From NCBI GenBank assembly GCA_020638095.1, contig JACKJF010000006.1, positions 50,001-110,967 on the forward strand: a stretch of DNA of 60,967 nt, in the 5' to 3' direction. This document shows positions 56,728 through 60,967 of this stretch, piece by piece. Every line of letters starts with the position of its first letter. The first letter of the stretch is position 1. The position numbers were made by a program, and so were the translations under genes. The notes beneath the pieces are model-generated. The model was not told where the DNA came from and did not search any database. It saw nothing but the letters and a program-made list of their open reading frames with translations. Source of the DNA: Hyphomicrobiaceae bacterium. GTDB lineage: Bacteria; Pseudomonadota; Alphaproteobacteria; Rhizobiales; Devosiaceae.

Positions 56728-57366
56728 TCAAGCCGCCTGCCGGATGAACCGGTCCGAAATCATCCGCCTGAGTGCGCCATAGGGCACCAGGAGCACCAGC
56801 GCGACCAGCATCTTGACGATGAAATCGCCCGCGGCCAGCGACATCCAGAGCGGCACTTCGCCCCCGATGCTGAGGAACGGCACGCCAAACCCGAGCGATC
56901 CATCCGGAGAGCCAAACCACGGATCGACGAAGCCGAACGTCACCGAAAAGGCTACGCCAAAGAAGAGGACCGTGTCGATGACCGAGCCGATGAGGCTCGA
57001 GATCAGCGGCGCCCGCCACCAGTGCGAGCGGCGCAGGAAATCGAAGATCGACGTATCGAGCAGTTGCGCGAGCAGGAATGCCGAGCCCGACGCGATGGCA
57101 ATACGGGGGCTCGCGACATAGCTCGACCAGGCGACGGCAATGACGAAGCCGACAATGACGACAATGCGCGCCCAGCGCGGCCCGAAATGCCGGTTGGTCA
57201 GGTCATTGACCAGAAAGGCAACCGGATAGGTGAATGCACCCCAGGTCAGGATCTGCGAGAGATCGACGGGTCCGATCGAACCCTGGACCGGAAACTGCAC
57301 AAGATAGTTGGAGGAAACGACGACAAGGACCATCGCGAGGACAGCCACGAGAAAGCGAGCGCGCAT
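56728..57366 (-). CDS. yhhQ: Queuosine-precursor transporter (YhhQ/VUT family)
   Basis: A 212-residue membrane protein with six or so helices: LTWGAFTYPVAFLVNDLTNRHFGPRWARIVV and IASGSAFLLAQLLDTSIFDFLRR carry the family's conserved motifs. It imports preQ0/preQ1 for tRNA queuosine. No preQ1 riboswitch is recognisable upstream. It lies between arr and rpmB. Confidence 0.9.
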   Translation of the reverse strand: MRARFLVAVLAMVLVVVSSNYLVQFPVQGSIGPVDLSQILTWGAFTYPVAFLVNDLTNRHFGPRWARIVVIVGFVIAVAWSSYVASPRIAIASGSAFLLAQLLDTSIFDFLRRSHWWRAPLISSLIGSVIDTVLFFGVAFSVTFGFVDPWFGSPDGSLGFGVPFLSIGGEVPLWMSLAAGDFIVKMLVALVLLVPYGALRRMISDRFIRQAA

Positions 57367-57563
57367 CTGATCAGCACCTCTTCATTGGCGCGCTTTCAGG
57401 CCGTCCGGCAACCGGATCAGAGGCACGGAAACGCAACCATCTACGTCAGGGCAGACCGGCATGTGACCAGCGCCCGGTTTGTGCGGAGTGGACCCGCAAG
57501 AAAAATCGCGCGATTGAAGTGATCAACCGCGCGAATTCGAAAGCTTCAGGGACCAGACGGGCT

Positions 57564-57848
57564 TCAGGCGGCGAGCGCCGCTTTCAGCTCGTGCTTGACC
57601 GCCAGCGCCCGCGGCGACAGGTCGGCATCGTCGGCCTTGAGCAGAAAGGCATCGAGACCGCCGCGATGTTCGACCGTGCGCAGGGTCGAGGCCGCAATCT
57701 TGAGCTTGACCGGGCGGTTGAGCGCCTCGGACAGAAGCGTGACATTGCACAGGTTGGGCAGGAATTTGCGGCGGGTGCGGTTGAGCGCATGGCTGACATT
57801 GTTGCCAGACATCACGCCTTTTCCGGTCAGTTCGCAGCGGCGGGCCAT
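57564..57848 (-). CDS. rpmB: 50S ribosomal protein L28
   Basis: A 94-residue L28: [36 protein letters not shown] and [27 protein letters not shown] are diagnostic. Start at the first conserved ATG; an upstream ATG at 57863 would add 5 residues. In this order rpmB is usually divergent from the DUF3108 gene, as here. Confidence 0.97.
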   Translation of the reverse strand: MARRCELTGKGVMSGNNVSHALNRTRRKFLPNLCNVTLLSEALNRPVKLKIAASTLRTVEHRGGLDAFLLKADDADLSPRALAVKHELKAALAA

Positions 57849-58065
57849 GTTCGATCCATCCATGTCTTTCGCGGCGCGGGCTCACTGCCCGGCATTGCAC
57901 GCGATTTCGTTTCAGAAAAAAGCTGCGCCTCCTTAGTCAAACCGGCCTTGTCCGTCAAGTCCGGGCCTGCCAGCAACAGGCCGGTCGCGCCTTGAAACCG
58001 CCTTTTGCCCCATGCAACCTCTGCCCCAGGCTGATTCGCGGCGTACGAAGCGAGGAACTGGGTGC

Positions 58066-58884
58066 ATGAAAGCGGTTTGGCGGCGACATTTCCGGCCCCG
58101 GACGTGGGGCGCCGCATTGCTGGGCGGCTTCATGCTCGCGGGCATGCCGGCCGCAGACGCCGCCGAGGTTGACGCCACCGCCAAATATGTCGTTTCGCTC
58201 GCCGGCAATATCGTCGCCCAGCTCGATGTCGGGCTCGACAATGGTGGCGCCGACTATGACGTCGATATCGAGGCCCACGTGGCGGGGCTCGGCCAGCTGG
58301 TCGCCCGGGGCACCGCCTCGGTCAAGGTCACCGGCGCGACGTCCGGTTCCGGATATTCGGGTGAGAGCTTTTCGTTGACCACCCGCACCGATCAGGGCAC
58401 GACCCAGGTCAACGTCGCCTATTCGCACAGCAACGTCACCTCGTTCACCATCGATCCGCCCCTGCCGCCACGCTATGATCTCGTGCCGATCGAACGCTCG
58501 CAACTGACCGGCGTCAACGACGGCATCAGCGCCTTCATCCTCAAGAATGCCAGCTTCGACCGCTCGCTGTGCAATCGCCGCCTGCACGTCTTTACCGGCT
58601 TCGAGCGCTTCGACCTCAATCTCAGCTTCGCCGCCGAGGAAACCGCGACCTCGACCCGCACCGGCTACCAGGGTCCCGTCGTTCTCTGCCAGATCGACTA
58701 CACCCCGATCTCGGGACACTACGAGACGAGCGAGATCACCAACTATCTCGCCCAGTCCGACCGCATACTCATCTGGTACGCACCACTTGGAACCTCTGGC
58801 ACCGCCATTCCCTACCGCGTGCTGATCGGCACTGCGATGGGTGACCTCTCCGTGGTTCTGACCAGTCTCAGCGTCACGCAATAG
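58066..58884 (+). CDS. DUF3108 family exported protein
   Basis: A 272-residue periplasmic protein of the DUF3108 family, often next to rpmB. A long signal peptide (RTWGAALLGGFMLAGMPAADA) precedes the beta-rich part: YVVSLAGNIVAQLDVGLDNGGADYDVDIEAHVAGLG, RYDLVPIERSQLTGVND, LPNR-like DRSLCNRRLHVFTGFERFDLNL, and GPVVLCQIDYTPISGHY. GAGGAACTGG precedes the ATG. Function unknown; envelope lipid or polysaccharide binding has been suggested for relatives. Confidence 0.88.
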   Translation: MKAVWRRHFRPRTWGAALLGGFMLAGMPAADAAEVDATAKYVVSLAGNIVAQLDVGLDNGGADYDVDIEAHVAGLGQLVARGTASVKVTGATSGSGYSGESFSLTTRTDQGTTQVNVAYSHSNVTSFTIDPPLPPRYDLVPIERSQLTGVNDGISAFILKNASFDRSLCNRRLHVFTGFERFDLNLSFAAEETATSTRTGYQGPVVLCQIDYTPISGHYETSEITNYLAQSDRILIWYAPLGTSGTAIPYRVLIGTAMGDLSVVLTSLSVTQ

Positions 58885-58896
58885 GGCCGCCGCTTA

Positions 58897-58999
58897 GAGC
58901 ATGTTCAGGAAAAGTGCGCAGCGGTTTTCCGGTTCGAACATGCGATAATACAAAGACTTAGGCCATGCGTTTTGATTCCATCAAAACGTGACATGGTCC
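58897..58999 (-). repeat. Rhizobiales intergenic repeat, copy C (inverted)
   Basis: Contains GAGCATGTTCAGGAAAAGTG, GCGCAGCGGTTTTCCGGTTC and CATGCGTTTTGATTCCATC, the reverse complement arrangement of copies A and B. It occupies the first part of the 545-bp gap between the DUF3108 gene and the helicase gene. Confidence 0.82.
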
Positions 59000-59429
59000 A
59001 GGTCTCCGGCGCACCAGCCGACCGTCCCGAATTGGAACGTCAATCAACTTTTTTGCCAACAGCCAAGTCCCACATGCCCGGGACGTGGACCGCTGTTTGT
59101 GAATCGGCAAAAATTTTTGAAAAAGCACGCGTTCAGAAGGCTTTAACACTTCGCCGATTCGTCGCCAAATTTACCGGTTCTTCATCAAGCCTAACCGGAT
59201 TTGGCTCGTTCTGACGCCCCGCTTCCTCGATCCGAAAGTGCTAGTGGCTTGCACTCTCGCGCCGCCACCATATGTGGTGAAGAACAAAACAAAAACCTGA
59301 GTGGCATAGCGATTCGCCCCCCCTTTGTTCTCACTTTGTATCAATTGTTAATTGAACGGCGAAAAGCTTGCCGGATGCGTGCCGCATTGAAACACTAGCC
59401 CTGCGGTCCCGCCGCGTCCGAGAAACACG
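59000..59429. other. Promoter region of the helicase gene
   Basis: No coding sequence seen. AT-rich stretches (59035-59065, 59100-59175, 59280-59360) and a perfect inverted repeat TCAATT-GTT-AATTGA (59341-59355) lie 75-430 bp before the helicase ATG. The inverted repeat could be an operator. Confidence 0.5.
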
Positions 59430-60967
59430 ATGCCTGCCTTTTCCCCCGCCACCGCAAACGTCCGCGCCGTGCTCGGCCCGACCAATACCGGCAAGACCCA
59501 TTTCGCCGTCGAGCGCATGCTTGCCCACCGCACCGGCATGATCGGCCTGCCGCTGCGCCTGCTCGCCCGCGAGGTCTATCAGCGCGTCGCCGGTCAGATC
59601 GGACCGCAGGCCGTGGCGCTGGTGACCGGCGAAGAACGCATTGTCCCGGCGACGGCCCGCTATTGGGTCGCAACCGTTGAGGCGATGCCCTTGTCGGTGC
59701 CGGTCGACTTCATGGCCGTCGATGAAATCCAGACCGCGACCGACCTCACGCGCGGCCATGTCTTCACCGACCGCATTCTCAACGCCCGTGGCGCGCACGA
59801 GACCCTGCTGCTCGGCGCCGCAACCATGGCGCCGGTCCTGCGCACGCTGATGCCCGGCATCGAAATCATCGAGCGCCCGCGCCTTTCGAACCTCTTCTAT
59901 GCCGGTTCGAAAAAGATCACCCGCCAGCCGCAACGCTCCGCCATCGTCGCCTTCTCGCAGAACGAGGTCTATGCCATTGCCGAACTGGTGCGCCGCGAAC
60001 GCGGCGGTGCCGCGGTGGTCATGGGCGCCCTCTCCCCGCGCACCCGCAATGCCCAGGTCGAACTTTACCAGAACGGCGATGTCGATTTTCTGGTCGCGAC
60101 CGACGCCATCGGCATGGGACTGAACCTCGACGTGCACCATGTCGCCTTTTCGGACAATGTGAAATTCGACGGCCGGACCCACCGCCACCTGACCCCCGCC
60201 GAACTCGGACAGATCGCTGGCCGCGCCGGACGCCACAAGACCGATGGCACTTTTGGCGTCACGGGCCATTGCGATCCGTTCGACGACGAGACTGTCGATC
60301 GGCTTCAAACCCATGATTTCGAAGCCGTGCGCGTCATCCAGTGGCGCAATTCCAGCCTCGATTTCGCATCGCCCGATGCCCTGCTCGACAGCCTCAATGT
60401 CACGCCGGACATCGAGAAGCTGACCCGCATCCCGGCGGTCATCGACCAGACAACCCTCGAAGCCCTGATGCGCGGCGGCGAGGCGCGGCGCGCCCGCACG
60501 CGCGCCGAGGTTGAATTGCTCTGGCAATGCTGCCAGATCCCCGATTATCGCGACATCTCGCCGGCGCTGCACGCGGACCTGATTAAGGCCATCTTTTCCG
60601 ACATACTCGGCGGCGGAAAAATTTCGCAGGACTGGATTGCCGAGCAGGTACGCTTTTGCGACAATGTGAATGGTGACATTGACACTTTGTCCAATCGGAT
60701 CAGGCAGATCAGAACATGGACTTTTGTGGCCAACAAGAAAGACTGGCTAGACGACCCGAACCATTGGCGTGAAAAGACATCCGACATCGAGAACCGTTTA
60801 TCCGACGCTTTGCACGAACGCCTCGTCCAGCGTTTCGTCGATCGGCGGACTTCGGTTTTGCTCCGCCACCTCAGAGACAGAAGCATGGTAGACCCCGAAA
60901 TCAACGAGTCTGGCGAAGTATCGCTCGAGGGCCATCTGATCGGTTCGATCGAAGGCTTCCGCTTCAA
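59430..60967 (+). CDS. SUV3-like RNA/DNA helicase (3' end outside window)
   Basis: The start of a large superfamily 2 helicase; 512 complete codons are visible and the frame is open at the window end. Walker A is LGPTNTGKTHFAVERM, motif II is VDEIQTATDLTRG, and the C-terminal helicase motifs are LVATDAIGMGLNLDVHHVAF and LGQIAGRAGRHKTDGTFG. It resembles mitochondrial SUV3 RNA helicase; alphaproteobacterial homologs are core genes downstream of rpmB/DUF3108. A role in RNA decay is inferred. Confidence 0.93.
   Translation, partial: MPAFSPATANVRAVLGPTNTGKTHFAVERMLAHRTGMIGLPLRLLAREVYQRVAGQIGPQAVALVTGEERIVPATARYWVATVEAMPLSVPVDFMAVDEIQTATDLTRGHVFTDRILNARGAHETLLLGAATMAPVLRTLMPGIEIIERPRLSNLFYAGSKKITRQPQRSAIVAFSQNEVYAIAELVRRERGGAAVVMGALSPRTRNAQVELYQNGDVDFLVATDAIGMGLNLDVHHVAFSDNVKFDGRTHRHLTPAELGQIAGRAGRHKTDGTFGVTGHCDPFDDETVDRLQTHDFEAVRVIQWRNSSLDFASPDALLDSLNVTPDIEKLTRIPAVIDQTTLEALMRGGEARRARTRAEVELLWQCCQIPDYRDISPALHADLIKAIFSDILGGGKISQDWIAEQVRFCDNVNGDIDTLSNRIRQIRTWTFVANKKDWLDDPNHWREKTSDIENRLSDALHERLVQRFVDRRTSVLLRHLRDRSMVDPEINESGEVSLEGHLIGSIEGFRF

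Noticed and set aside
57367..57563. preQ1 riboswitch in front of the queuosine-precursor transporter
   Set aside because: I looked for the short preQ1 aptamer pattern and found no convincing match.
59331..60572. 413-codon open frame antisense to the helicase gene
   Set aside because: The plus strand carries a clear SUV3-like helicase with Walker and GRAGR motifs over the same interval.

Overview
The window reads as a chromosomal segment of an alphaproteobacterium of the order Hyphomicrobiales (Rhizobiales). A Devosiaceae-type genome (Devosia/Pelagibacterium-like) is my best guess, but the sequence alone does not prove the genus. The evidence is: high GC with dense, short-spaced genes; the block clpB - DUF4167 - prmC - prfA - ptsP - lysC next to ubiG; the block DUF1178 - nitrilase-like - grxC - comF - NDUFAF5-like methyltransferase - mutT - GNAT - parvulin - secA; the block accA - xerD - small membrane protein - aroK - aroB - CNNM - bolA - J-domain protein - cobS - cobT - rpmB - DUF3108 - SUV3-like helicase; three copies of a roughly 100-bp intergenic repeat typical of this order; and a perfect CtrA box. 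I recognise no rRNA, tRNA, CRISPR array, prophage or insertion sequence.

Layout. 0-4.7 kb: an M23 peptidoglycan hydrolase (5' end possibly outside the window), small VOC/DUF6157/PEP-mutase-like genes and a PepSY/cytochrome b pair. 4.7-5.4 kb: a HigBA-like toxin-antitoxin operon with a clear promoter/operator and a probable leaderless start. 5.5-11.8 kb: an amylosucrase, a Tat-exported small protein, an rRNA-methyltransferase/GNAT pair, a steroid-5-alpha-reductase-like membrane enzyme, and an FMN-binding PPOX protein behind an 18-bp palindrome. 11.8-14.4 kb: a repeat-rich stretch holding a lower-GC putative nuclease and a cupin gene. 14.5-35.3 kb: mostly housekeeping (ClpB, translation release, PTSNtr enzyme I, aspartokinase, ubiquinone synthesis, glutaredoxin, NUDIX, parvulin, SecA). 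argJ appears to be missing from its expected slot, and a lone Flp pilin has been added. 35.4-41.3 kb: an autotransporter behind a CtrA box, an ArsR/VOC/SRPBCC cassette, a candidate small RNA, and two tandem DpaA/YafK-like L,D-transpeptidase-fold proteins. 41.6-47.9 kb: core accA-to-J-domain block. 47.9-52.1 kb: an accessory insertion between the J-domain gene and cobS. 52.2-61 kb: cobST, a phytase-esterase-like exported protein, a rifamycin ADP-ribosyltransferase (arr), a queuosine-precursor transporter, rpmB, DUF3108 and a partial helicase.

The best candidate for an undescribed system is the 48.1-52.0 kb insertion. It holds two paralogous small secreted proteins with four shared cysteines, convergent with two paralogous LuxR-type regulators. 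Each regulator carries an N-terminal domain that resembles an acetoacetate-decarboxylase-like fold, then a PAS-like linker and the helix-turn-helix. The two DNA-binding domains are almost identical in DNA (5 differences in 199 nt, all silent within the coding part) while their sensor domains have diverged strongly. That pattern suggests gene conversion that keeps two different sensors on one operator code. One end of the conserved tract also supplies the C-terminal codons of a secreted protein on the other strand.
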